Below, piece by piece: positions 51,991 to 59,774 of a stretch of DNA of 64,000 bases (its first letter is position 1; the number at the start of each line of letters is the position of its first letter). The stretch spans positions 18,971 to 82,970 of the forward strand of contig JAFZRY010000027.1 in NCBI GenBank assembly GCA_017619615.1, written 5' to 3'. Origin of the DNA: Lachnospiraceae bacterium (GTDB lineage Bacteria; Bacillota; Clostridia; Lachnospirales; Lachnospiraceae). Under the pieces are notes generated by a model that searched no databases, was not told the origin of the DNA, and saw nothing but the letters and a program-made list of their open reading frames with translations. The translations under genes and the position numbers were made by a program.

Positions 51991-53100
51991 ATGGCTTTGT
52001 TTCAGAAGAAAAAATCAAATTCCGGCCTCCCGCGGGACGTCAAGCAGGCGCACCTGGAGCAGCTGGCCGAATACCGGGAATCGCAGCTGAGGAAGCATCC
52101 GCAGCTGCGGCTCCTTTTTATTGAAATGACCGAGCTCTGCAATGAGCACTGCCGCCACTGCGGCTCGCAGTGCGGGGATTACGTGGAGAAGGACCGCCTG
52201 AGCGGAGAGGAGATCAAAGCCTTCCTGTGCCAGGTCAAAGAAGATTTCGACATCAAAAAGATCCAGCTCTGCATCACCGGCGGCGAGCCCCTGCTCCGCC
52301 CGGATTTCTTCGAACTCATGGATTACGCGAACCGCCTGGGCTACATCTGGGGCATGACCTCCAACGGCACGCTGATCACGGAGGAAGTGGCCCGGAAACT
52401 GTACGAGACCGGCATGCGCACCGTATCCATCAGCGTGGACGGCATGAAGGAGAGCCACGAGTGGTTCCGGCAGGCGCCGCGCTATGACGCGACCATCCAA
52501 GGCGTGAAAAACCTGCTCGCCTACCCGTTCGAGCACGTGCAGATCACCACGGTGATCCACGGCCGGAACATCGGCGAGATGGAAGAGATGTACCGGTTTT
52601 TCACCACGCTCGGCGTGCGCTCCTGGCGCCTGGTCAACATCGAACCGATGGGCCGCGCCAAGGAGCAGCCCGAACTGCTGCTGGATCAGCGGCAGATGAA
52701 ACAGGTGCTGGATTTCATCCGCGAAAAGCGCTTTGCCGGCCCTCTGGAGGTGGTCTACGGCTGCAGCCACTACCTGGGCGTGGACTGGGAGCGGGAGATC
52801 CGCCCCTGGTACTTCATCTGCAACGCCGGCGTCTACACCGCCAGCCTCACCGCCGGCGGTAATTTCGTCAGCTGCCTGGACCTCCCCCGCCGCCCCGACC
52901 TCATCGAAGGCAACGTCCGCACCGACCGCTTCCGCGACGTCTGGGAAAACGGCTACCGCATCTTCCGCACCGACTTCCGCAAGACCGGAAAATGCGCCGA
53001 CTGCCCGCACTACCGTTACTGCGCCGGCGACTCCTTCCACAGCTGGGATTTCGACAAAAATGAACCGATGATGTGCCTGCGGGGCGTGTTGTTCTCATAA
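51991..53100 (+). CDS. Radical SAM/SPASM-domain protein
   Basis: 369 residues. The radical SAM Cys triad is CNEHCRHC (CxxxCxxC, about 50-57), ITGGEPLLRP binds SAM, and SISVDGMKESHEWFR is a typical barrel strand. The C-terminal region is a SPASM-like auxiliary cluster domain: CNAGVYTASLTAGGNFVSC, then CADCPHYRYCAGDSFHSW. Such proteins include peptide (RiPP) maturases and sulfatase-activating enzymes. No sulfatase is near; the adjacent YGPPP-repeat protein is a candidate substrate. The ribosome site is weak, so translation may be coupled to the preceding gene. Confidence 0.93.
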   Translation: MALFQKKKSNSGLPRDVKQAHLEQLAEYRESQLRKHPQLRLLFIEMTELCNEHCRHCGSQCGDYVEKDRLSGEEIKAFLCQVKEDFDIKKIQLCITGGEPLLRPDFFELMDYANRLGYIWGMTSNGTLITEEVARKLYETGMRTVSISVDGMKESHEWFRQAPRYDATIQGVKNLLAYPFEHVQITTVIHGRNIGEMEEMYRFFTTLGVRSWRLVNIEPMGRAKEQPELLLDQRQMKQVLDFIREKRFAGPLEVVYGCSHYLGVDWEREIRPWYFICNAGVYTASLTAGGNFVSCLDLPRRPDLIEGNVRTDRFRDVWENGYRIFRTDFRKTGKCADCPHYRYCAGDSFHSWDFDKNEPMMCLRGVLFS

Positions 53101-53127
53101 AAGCGGACGGTATGTACCGTAAAAAAC

Positions 53128-53234
53128 GAAGGGACCGATGTGTCATCGGCTCGAAAAACAGGAAAAAACAAGGGCGGCCATTGGCCGCCCTTAGTGTCGA
53201 ACAGGACCGAAAGAGAACCGTCCCCGGTTGGTCC
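53128..53234. repeat. Three dispersed palindromes in a row
   Basis: GGGACCGATG/CATCGGCTC (53130-53152) and AGGGCGGCCA/TGGCCGCCCT (53171-53192) are family A; GGACC...GGTCC around GAACCGTCCCC (53204-53234) is family B. They fill the gap between the radical SAM gene and the converging thioesterase gene. Confidence 0.7.
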
Positions 53235-53257
53235 TGCTTCTGTTGTGTTTTCTAGTT

Positions 53258-53977
53258 TTATTCGTACTGCAGGCAGAGCGTGATAATGTCCTGGCCGTCC
53301 CGCGTTCCGTGCAAAACATAATACTCATCCTCCCGGCCGATCCCGATCTGCATGGTCTCGCCGAGCTTTAGCTCATGCGTAAATTCAATGAGAATACTGC
53401 GCAGGAGGCGGCCTTCGCGGGGAGCGGGAATCAGGTTTTCCGCCAGCTCCAGGTAGCGGGTATTGTTCATGTGGCTGATGACGTCGATGTAAGAGTAGGG
53501 GACGGTGAATTCCGCGGTGTCCGTGACCGGCGGGAACTGCTTGGGAAGGCGGGGCAAGGACATCAGCGGCTCGCGGTCGGAACAAGGCATGTCGAGGCCG
53601 CAGGTTTTCGGCTGGATCATGACGCGGGCGGTTTTGTCCATGATCACCCAAAGGAAGCAGAGGCGGATCAGAATCTCGCCGGCCGGCGTGCCGATCTCCA
53701 TGTAGCGCGGGAACAGGCCGTGCAGGCCGCGGCCGGGCCAGGTGGTGAAGGAGAGGACTTCGCCTTCGCCGGGCATGCGGCTGATCTCGATCTTCTGGCG
53801 GACTACGACCCAGCCCAGGCCGCGGCTGCCCAGTACATCGCCGCCCAGGCCGAGCGCCGCGGCGTGGCGGCCGGAGACGGTCTGAATCAGTTCCAGCAGG
53901 CGGGCGGGGCGGAGACGGCCGAACATGTCCAGGTCGGTGGTCTCAAGCGTATAAGTATCGTGATAAATCAGTTCCAT
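53258..53977 (-). CDS. Acyl-ACP thioesterase
   Basis: 239 residues with two hotdog domains. The first has LETTDLDMFGRLRPARLLELIQ and GWVVVRQKIEI; the second has YSYIDVISHMNNTRYLELAENL, where the conserved Asn/His are the catalytic region of FatA/FatB-type enzymes. It releases fatty acids from acyl carrier protein in the cytoplasm. The gene stands alone with a GGAGGGC ribosome site. Confidence 0.92.
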   Translation of the reverse strand: MELIYHDTYTLETTDLDMFGRLRPARLLELIQTVSGRHAAALGLGGDVLGSRGLGWVVVRQKIEISRMPGEGEVLSFTTWPGRGLHGLFPRYMEIGTPAGEILIRLCFLWVIMDKTARVMIQPKTCGLDMPCSDREPLMSLPRLPKQFPPVTDTAEFTVPYSYIDVISHMNNTRYLELAENLIPAPREGRLLRSILIEFTHELKLGETMQIGIGREDEYYVLHGTRDGQDIITLCLQYE

Positions 53978-54006
53978 GGTAGGCCCTCCATTCGGGTCTA
54001 TAAAAC

Positions 54007-54066
54007 AAGGGCGACCAAAGGCCGCCCCTGCCGGGGTTGGATACGGGCGGAGACTGGCTCCGCCCT
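54007..54066. repeat. Two palindromes between thioesterase and DUF1508 genes
   Basis: GGGCGACC/GGCCGCCCCTGC (54009-54031, imperfect) is family A; GGGCGGAG/CTCCGCCC (about 54045-54066) is a perfect eight-pair stem. Confidence 0.6.
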
Positions 54067-54086
54067 GTTCAGATCACGCAGACCGA

Positions 54087-54464
54087 TTACTCTTCCTCGA
54101 CGATGATCGGGGATTCCGGCGCGTTGCGGCGGATGGAATCGATGCCGTTCAGGCAGCTGGCTTTGGCCTTGTAGCCTTCGCCGTGGCAGATGATCTCGCC
54201 GTTGCGGGCTTTCAGACGGAAGCGGAACTCGCCGGCCTTGTCCTTGTACACTTCGAACTTGGGGTTGGTCAGCTTTTCGAAATTCTCAACCGTCTGGTCT
54301 TCCAGCTTGGCTTCGACCGCATTCTTGCGGATGCTCTCAATGCCGTTGCGGCAGGCAGATTCCGTGGTATAGGTCTCACTGGTCGCAATGATCTCGCCGT
54401 TGCCGGCCTTTAAATTGAAGCGAAAACCGCCGTTCTTGGTCGGTCCCAATACAAACTTGCCCAT
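54087..54464 (-). CDS. Two-repeat DUF1508 (YegP-like) protein
   Basis: 125 residues made of two DUF1508 repeats. The first has NGGFRFNLKAGNGEIIATSETYTTESACRNGIESIR, the second AGEFRFRLKARNGEIICHGEGYKAKASCLNGIDSIR, each followed by RKNA/RRNA. The fold is small alpha/beta; the role is unknown, often linked with stress or DNA/RNA contacts. A clear promoter lies upstream and AGAAGGAG before the ATG. Confidence 0.92.
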   Translation of the reverse strand: MGKFVLGPTKNGGFRFNLKAGNGEIIATSETYTTESACRNGIESIRKNAVEAKLEDQTVENFEKLTNPKFEVYKDKAGEFRFRLKARNGEIICHGEGYKAKASCLNGIDSIRRNAPESPIIVEEE

Positions 54465-54497
54465 AAAGCACGCTCCTTCTGGTGTTTATTTTTATTT

Positions 54498-54526
54498 AAT
54501 ATATCACGGCCAAAACCGAAGTGCAA
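54498..54526 (-). promoter_or_regulatory. Promoter of the DUF1508 gene
   Basis: On the minus strand TTGCAC (54521-54526), 17 bases, TATATT (54498-54503). Confidence 0.8.
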
Positions 54527-54537
54527 GTTTTTTTATT

Positions 54538-54577
54538 AAATAGAAAAGGGCCGCGGCATCGGAAAATGCGGCGGCCC
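54538..54577 (-). terminator. Terminator of the GH13 gene
   Basis: On the minus strand GGGCCGC and GCAT pair with ATGC and GCGGCCC, followed by TTTTCTATTT. It is 30 bases after the stop. Confidence 0.8.
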
Positions 54578-54607
54578 CGTCTGGCGCGGCTTTCCGCGGC
54601 CCGCGGT

Positions 54608-56272
54608 CTATTTCCCGGGGTGCAGGATCACGCTGGTCAGTCCGCTGAGCACCAGCTTGCCGTCCTCGATGGACGCTTCGCCCATCCCCAGCACGCCGGC
54701 GATCTCCGAGAAATTGTACTGCGAGGACAGTGACGACAGCGCGATGCGCTCCGTGCCCTTTGACGTGTTGTGGATCACGCATACGATGTTGTCGTCCTTC
54801 TCCGCGATGAACCCGCCGGCCTTGATGTCCTTCAGCCCGGTGAGCGGTTTGAACGTCCCCTCCGCGATAGCCGGATTCGCCTTGCGCAGCGCGAGGATCT
54901 TCCGGTAATGCTCGAACAGGCTGCCGTATTTTCCCCGCTGCTCCGCCACGGTCCCGTTCACCTGGTTCTTCTCCTCGTAGGTGGAGCCGCTCGGGTTTTT
55001 GACCGTGTCGTCGTCGCCCCAGCGCATGGCCAGGCGGCGGTTGGCGTCCGTGTTGGCGCCGCCGCGCGCGCCCTTCAGGCCGATCTCTTCGCCGTAGTAC
55101 ATGAACGGCGAGCCGGGCGTGAGCAGGTACAGGCTGGCCGCCATCTGCATCTGGCCGCTGATCAGGGTCAGGTAGCCGCTGGCGCGGTCCGTGTCGTGGT
55201 TGGAGATGAATTCATGCAGCATCGCGCCGTCGCGCTTCTGCTGAATGGTCTTCAGATAGTTATCGATGTACGACATGTACTGCTCCACGTACCCCGCCTT
55301 GGCCGTGGAATCGATGAGGCCCTCCGCCCCGGCGGTGGTGAAATTGAAGCAGTCCAGCGCGGCATAGTAGGCGTCGGTAATGCGGTCCGCGTCCCAGACT
55401 TCCGCGATTGCGTAGACGTTCGGATCGATCTTGCGCAGCTCGCCCATGTACCATTTCCAGAATTCGACGCTCTTTTCTGTGTCGCCCAGGTAGATGTACT
55501 TGGCCGCGTCGAAGCGGAAGCCGTCCACGCCCAGCTCCATGTAGTATTTGGCGACGTCCAGCGTGGCCTGACGAACCTCCTCCTGATCGAAATCCAGTTC
55601 CGGCATGTCGGTGGAGAAGTTGCATTCGTAGGAGATGTCCGTGCCGGTCAGCGGCGTGAAGGCGCGGCCCGCGGGCTGCGTTTCGCTCTGGCTGCAGCAG
55701 GAGTAGAAATTATAGTACGGATCGTCCGTTTTGCCCTGGCGCCGCGCAATGACGAACTGGTTAAACCAGGGGTTGACGGAACCGGTGTGGTTGATGGGCA
55801 GGTCCAGGATCAGTTTCACGTTGCGCGAGTGGCAGAGGGCGATGAGTTCCTTCAGGTCGTCCATTGTGCCGAACTGCGCGTCGACCTCGTAATAGTCGTT
55901 CACGTTGTACTTGTGATAGCTGTTGGACTTGAAGATGGGGGTCAGCCAGATGCCTTCGATGCCCAGGCTGCTGCCCTGTTCGCCCCGCCCGTCGTTCAGG
56001 TAATCCATGCGGTTGATGATGCCCCGGAGGTCGCCGATGCCGTCGCCGTCCGAATCCGAGAACGAGCCGACGAAGATCTCATAGAACACGCGGGAATTCT
56101 CCGGCGTGAGCTCCAGGTTGACCGGTTCCGGCGCCTCGGTCTCCGGCGTGGGCGTGGTGGTCTCTACAGCAGGCGCGGTAGTCTCATCCTTCTGTTTTTT
56201 TCCGCTGCAGCCGGACAGCAGCAGGGCGAAGACAAGCAGAACGGCCAGAACTTTATTGACACGGTGTTTCAT
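54608..56272 (-). CDS. GH13 alpha-amylase-family lipoprotein
   Basis: 554 residues. The signal peptide and lipobox (LLVFALLLSGC, Cys about 22) lead to a Thr/Pro linker and a GH13 barrel. VFYEIFVGSFSDSDGDGIGDLRGI is the first strand and calcium-type loop; DLPINHTG, GVDGFRFDAAKYI (nucleophile Asp), AIAEVWDAD (acid Glu) and FISNHDTDR (third Asp) are the four GH13 blocks. A short beta C-terminal domain follows. It should cut alpha-1,4/1,6-glucans at the cell surface. The gene ends at a hairpin terminator and is convergent with DUF1508's transcript only on the same strand. Confidence 0.93.
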   Translation of the reverse strand: MKHRVNKVLAVLLVFALLLSGCSGKKQKDETTAPAVETTTPTPETEAPEPVNLELTPENSRVFYEIFVGSFSDSDGDGIGDLRGIINRMDYLNDGRGEQGSSLGIEGIWLTPIFKSNSYHKYNVNDYYEVDAQFGTMDDLKELIALCHSRNVKLILDLPINHTGSVNPWFNQFVIARRQGKTDDPYYNFYSCCSQSETQPAGRAFTPLTGTDISYECNFSTDMPELDFDQEEVRQATLDVAKYYMELGVDGFRFDAAKYIYLGDTEKSVEFWKWYMGELRKIDPNVYAIAEVWDADRITDAYYAALDCFNFTTAGAEGLIDSTAKAGYVEQYMSYIDNYLKTIQQKRDGAMLHEFISNHDTDRASGYLTLISGQMQMAASLYLLTPGSPFMYYGEEIGLKGARGGANTDANRRLAMRWGDDDTVKNPSGSTYEEKNQVNGTVAEQRGKYGSLFEHYRKILALRKANPAIAEGTFKPLTGLKDIKAGGFIAEKDDNIVCVIHNTSKGTERIALSSLSSQYNFSEIAGVLGMGEASIEDGKLVLSGLTSVILHPGK

Positions 56273-56433
56273 GATGATTCCCTCCTGACGGCGGATGCCT
56301 CCGGATTGATTTGCCTTGTCGCACAGGCTTCTGACACAAAAATAATCCCCGGGGCGGAAAATGTCAAGATTTTCTCCGCGCGGGAGGGGATGCGCCTTCC
56401 GGCCGGGCGGCTGGCGCAGGCGCGGGAAAAAAC

Positions 56434-56461
56434 TTGCAACCCGCCCCGGATATGCTATAAT
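56434..56461 (+). promoter_or_regulatory. Promoter that places transcription start at the ATG
   Basis: TTGCAA (56434-56439), 16 bases, TATAAT (56456-56461), preceded by TGC. Only seven bases separate the -10 from the ATG at 56469, so the mRNA should begin at or next to the start codon. The gap 56273-56433 has no other signal I recognise. Confidence 0.75.
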
Positions 56462-56468
56462 CCGAACT

Positions 56469-56975
56469 ATGGAAACGCATGAATTATATCATGAATTATA
56501 TTCAGAGGAGATCGGAAAGACAGCCCGCACGCGCCTGCTCGCGTGGCGGATCGTCCTGGGCGTCCTGGCGGCCGGCCTGGTGCTGGGCATGGTTTTGTTC
56601 TGCGTGAACGCGGATCCCATCGAACCGGGGACGCAGCAGTTGAAGGCCACGGTCTTCCTGGTGCTGGGCGGCTGGCTGGGGCTGTTTCTGCTGTTCCACG
56701 GCCTGAGCCCGGCGTCGCGGGAAAATAAGCACGTCCTGCGGATACGGCAGGAGGAAGGGATGACGGAGACGTACGAAGGGCGCATCCGCTGCGGCGAAAA
56801 GCCGGAGTATATCCCCGGCAGCGTCCCGGTCCTCCGCGTCCGGCTGGAGGATGACCCGCATGACGGCAAGGCGCTGCTGAGAAAGAGCGCGGCAAAAGAC
56901 TTTCCCCGCGAAGGGCGGCTCCGCCTGCAGATCAAAAACGGCTTTATCACGGCCTGGCAGGAGGCGAAGCAATGA
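56469..56975 (+). CDS. Small membrane protein of unknown family
   Basis: 168 residues with two helices (about 25-45 and 63-82) and a soluble C-terminal domain of beta type (YEGRIRCGEKPEYIPGS, VPVLRVRLED...RLRLQIKNGFITAW). The start has no Shine-Dalgarno and lies seven bases after a TATAAT, so it is probably translated from a leaderless mRNA. The stop overlaps the next gene by four bases. No function can be given; its neighbours suggest a link with the surface glycan genes. Confidence 0.75.
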   Translation: METHELYHELYSEEIGKTARTRLLAWRIVLGVLAAGLVLGMVLFCVNADPIEPGTQQLKATVFLVLGGWLGLFLLFHGLSPASRENKHVLRIRQEEGMTETYEGRIRCGEKPEYIPGSVPVLRVRLEDDPHDGKALLRKSAAKDFPREGRLRLQIKNGFITAWQEAKQ

Positions 56976-57553
56976 AAAAACGCAGTATTTTCGACCGCGT
57001 GCCGCTGTACCTGCTCTGGGCTTTGTTCGCGGTGCTGCTCACAATGGGCCTGTTCCAGGCGGTCACGGACACCGGCCGGCAGAACAAGCTGACGCTCATG
57101 GTCAATGCGCAGGAAGTGCAGGACACCGCACTGATGCGGACGTTAGCGGAGGACCTTCCGGAAGGCATCCGTATGATCAAGGTTCGGCCGTTTTCGTATG
57201 CCATGCTGTCCGAAAGCAGTCTGAAAGAGGCCGACATCTGGCTGATCCGCGCGTCGGATTTTGAAAACTTTCTGCCGGACTTCGGCCCGGTGGCGGGCTA
57301 TAAGGAGAACCATCCGGAACATGAATACATTACGGCGCCGGCCGGGGAGGACGAGATCTGGGGCGTGAAAGTCTACGATGCGGCCACGGGCTCCGGTGCG
57401 CTGAAAGAATACGTCGGATATGCGCCGGCGGGGGCGGAAGATACGCCGGAGGACTGGTACCTGGTCTTCAATCCCGCGTCCCTGCATATAGGCAAAAACG
57501 GGCAGGACACCGCGGCCTTCACGCTGGCCGAGCGCCTGCTGACGCTTCCCTGA
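56972..57553 (+). CDS. Membrane-anchored protein of unknown family
   Basis: 193 residues. A basic start and one helix (about 11-31) anchor an extracellular domain (about 36-193) that includes KLTLMVNAQEVQDTALMRTL and ADIWLIRASDFENFL. It resembles, in outline only, substrate-binding or transport-accessory domains, but no family is clear. It overlaps the upstream membrane gene and is 14 bases before the galactanase gene, so these three are likely cotranscribed. Confidence 0.7.
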   Translation: MKKRSIFDRVPLYLLWALFAVLLTMGLFQAVTDTGRQNKLTLMVNAQEVQDTALMRTLAEDLPEGIRMIKVRPFSYAMLSESSLKEADIWLIRASDFENFLPDFGPVAGYKENHPEHEYITAPAGEDEIWGVKVYDAATGSGALKEYVGYAPAGAEDTPEDWYLVFNPASLHIGKNGQDTAAFTLAERLLTLP

Positions 57554-57567
57554 AGGAGGTTTTATTG

Positions 57568-59592
57568 ATGAAGAAAAGTGTGCTGTGCATCCTGCTGGCC
57601 GCGCTGCTGGCCCTGACTGCCTGCGGCGGGAACGCGTCGCCGACGACGGCGCCGTCCGGGGAGTCTCCGGCGGAGACCACCGCAGCGGGAGAGAAGGAGG
57701 GGAAACCTGTGGAAAAGATCGAGGAGAACCCCCTGTACGTCCGGAAAGTCGAAAACATGCCGGCGGATTTCATCCTGGGCATGGACGCCTCCGCCGTCCC
57801 GGCGCTGGAAGCCAGCGGCGTGAAGTATTACAACTATAAGGGAGAAGAGCAGGACGTGTTCCAGACGCTTGCTGAATGCGGCGTAAACATGATCCGCGTG
57901 CGCGTGTGGAACGACCCGTTCGATGAGGCCGGCAACGGTTTCGGCGGCGGCAACTGCACGGCCGACACCGCCGTGGAAATCGGGAAACGCGCCGCGCAGT
58001 ACGGCATGAGCCTGCTTGTGGACTTCCATTATTCGGATTTCTGGGCGGACCCCGGCAAGCAGATGGAGCCGCGCGCCTGGAAAGGCATGCGCTTCCCGGA
58101 CAAACTGGACGCCCTGTATCAGTTTACGAAGGAATCGCTGGAGAAACTGAACGCGGCGGGTGTGAAGGTGGGCATGGTGCAGATCGGCAACGAGACCAAC
58201 GGCGCCATGGCCGGCGCGCACGCCTGGGAAGATATCTGCGAATTCATGAAGGCCGGCTCCCGCGCGATCCGTGAGGTCTGCCCGGACGCGCTCATCGCGG
58301 TGCATTTCGCCAACCCGGAGAAGGCGGACTCCTATCACGGCTACGCGGATTATCTGAAATTCTACGGCGTGGACTACGACGTCTTCGGCTCTTCCTACTA
58401 CCCGTACTGGCACGGGACGCTGGACAATCTGGCGGCCGTGCTGAACGACATTTCGGCCACGTACGGCAAGAAGACCGCCATCCTCGAAACTTCCTACGCC
58501 TACACGCCGGACGACACTGACTTTTCCGGGAACACGATCGGCGAGGGCACGAGCGGCATTACCAAGAACTATCCCTTCACGCAGCAGGGCCAGGTGAACA
58601 GCCTGACGGACGTCGTTGACACGGCCGTGAACAAAATGACGGACTGCATCGGCGTCTTCTACTGGGAAGGCACGTGGATCAGCGTGGGGACGAACAGCTG
58701 GGAAGAAAACCATACGCTGTGGGAGAAATACGGTTCCGGCTGGGCCTCCAGCTACGCGGCGGTCTATGACCCGGACGACGCGGGCAAGTACTACGGCGGC
58801 TGCGCGGTGGACAACCAGGCGTTTTTCGACGCCTCCGGCCGTCCGCTGGATTCCCTGCAGGCCTTCAATCTGATGCGCTTCGGCAACGAAGTCCCGCTCA
58901 GGGCGGATGCACTGGAGGACGTCACCCTGATGTTCGACCTGAACGGCGAGATCGAAATGCCCGCCCGCATCAACGCGGTCATGAACGACGGCTCGCGTCA
59001 GGAAGTGGACGTCACCTGGCAGCTGACCGACGCGGACAAGGCGAAGATGAAGAGCGGCGGCGTGGCCGTGTACGAAGTGAAGGGCGAGGCCTCCGGCATG
59101 GAAGCCAAAGCGCAGGTCTCGATGATCGAATACAATTTCCTGCAGAACTACAGTTTTGAGGAGGGCGACGCGGGCTGGACCGTCACGGACCTGGCCAAAG
59201 CGGACGAACTGCGCGTGGAGAACAAGCCCACCGACTCCCTGACCGGCCCCTGCCACTACCACTTCTGGAGCGCCGCGAAGAATTCCGTGGAATTCACGCT
59301 GGAGCAGGAGGTGAAGGACCTGCCCGCCGGGAAATACAAGTTCGCGATCTCCATCATGGGCGGCGACGCGGGCGACACGGATATCTACGCGTACGTGAAG
59401 ATCGGCGGCGAGATCGTCGGCAAGGCCCCGATGAAGATCACCTCCTACGGCAGCTGGGACACCGGCCGCATCGGCGGGATCGAAGTGGGAGAGGGGCAGG
59501 CCGTCTCCGTCGGCATCTACGTCAAATGCGCGGGGGCCGGGAACGGCGCCTGGGGAAAGATCGACGACGCTTTGCTCAACACGGAACCGTGA
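57568..59592 (+). CDS. GH53 endo-beta-1,4-galactanase lipoprotein
   Basis: 674 residues. Signal peptide with lipobox (LCILLAALLALTAC) anchors it after Cys about 18. The GH53 barrel (about 60-430) has ILGMDASAVPALEASG, MIRVRVWNDPFD, LVDFHYSDFWADPGKQ, MVQIGNETNGAM (acid Glu) and ILETSYAYTPDD (nucleophile Glu). An Ig-like segment (about 440-520) and a C-terminal beta-sandwich (about 530-674, NYSFEEGDAGWTV) follow; the last resembles CBM61, a galactan-binding module. It cuts beta-1,4-galactan of pectin side chains at the cell surface. ATG 57568 has AAGGAGG eight bases before it. Confidence 0.93.
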   Translation: MKKSVLCILLAALLALTACGGNASPTTAPSGESPAETTAAGEKEGKPVEKIEENPLYVRKVENMPADFILGMDASAVPALEASGVKYYNYKGEEQDVFQTLAECGVNMIRVRVWNDPFDEAGNGFGGGNCTADTAVEIGKRAAQYGMSLLVDFHYSDFWADPGKQMEPRAWKGMRFPDKLDALYQFTKESLEKLNAAGVKVGMVQIGNETNGAMAGAHAWEDICEFMKAGSRAIREVCPDALIAVHFANPEKADSYHGYADYLKFYGVDYDVFGSSYYPYWHGTLDNLAAVLNDISATYGKKTAILETSYAYTPDDTDFSGNTIGEGTSGITKNYPFTQQGQVNSLTDVVDTAVNKMTDCIGVFYWEGTWISVGTNSWEENHTLWEKYGSGWASSYAAVYDPDDAGKYYGGCAVDNQAFFDASGRPLDSLQAFNLMRFGNEVPLRADALEDVTLMFDLNGEIEMPARINAVMNDGSRQEVDVTWQLTDADKAKMKSGGVAVYEVKGEASGMEAKAQVSMIEYNFLQNYSFEEGDAGWTVTDLAKADELRVENKPTDSLTGPCHYHFWSAAKNSVEFTLEQEVKDLPAGKYKFAISIMGGDAGDTDIYAYVKIGGEIVGKAPMKITSYGSWDTGRIGGIEVGEGQAVSVGIYVKCAGAGNGAWGKIDDALLNTEP

Positions 59593-59614
59593 ATGCATTC
59601 CGTTGATATACCTG

Positions 59615-59648
59615 AAAAACGGACCGACGGTGCATCGGCCCGTTTTTA
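59615..59648 (+). terminator. Rho-independent terminator of the galactanase gene
   Basis: CGG and CCGA pair with TCGG and CCG, with TTTTTA after; the stem resembles family A palindromes. Confidence 0.75.
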
Positions 59649-59687
59649 TGTCCGGACTAAATTTGTTAAAAATCTATGAACAAGAGA

Positions 59688-59715
59688 TTGACAATCTATG
59701 CAAAAGTGCTAAAAT
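59688..59715 (+). promoter_or_regulatory. Promoter of the sugar importer operon
   Basis: TTGACA (59688-59693), 16 bases, TAAAAT (59710-59715) with TGC before it. A GGGGAAAAACCCC hairpin follows in the leader before AAGGAGG. Confidence 0.75.
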
Positions 59716-59774
59716 ACTTTTTATTAAAGGGGAAAAACCCCGGCTTCATTGCGTAAGTTAAGGAGGAAAACAAA

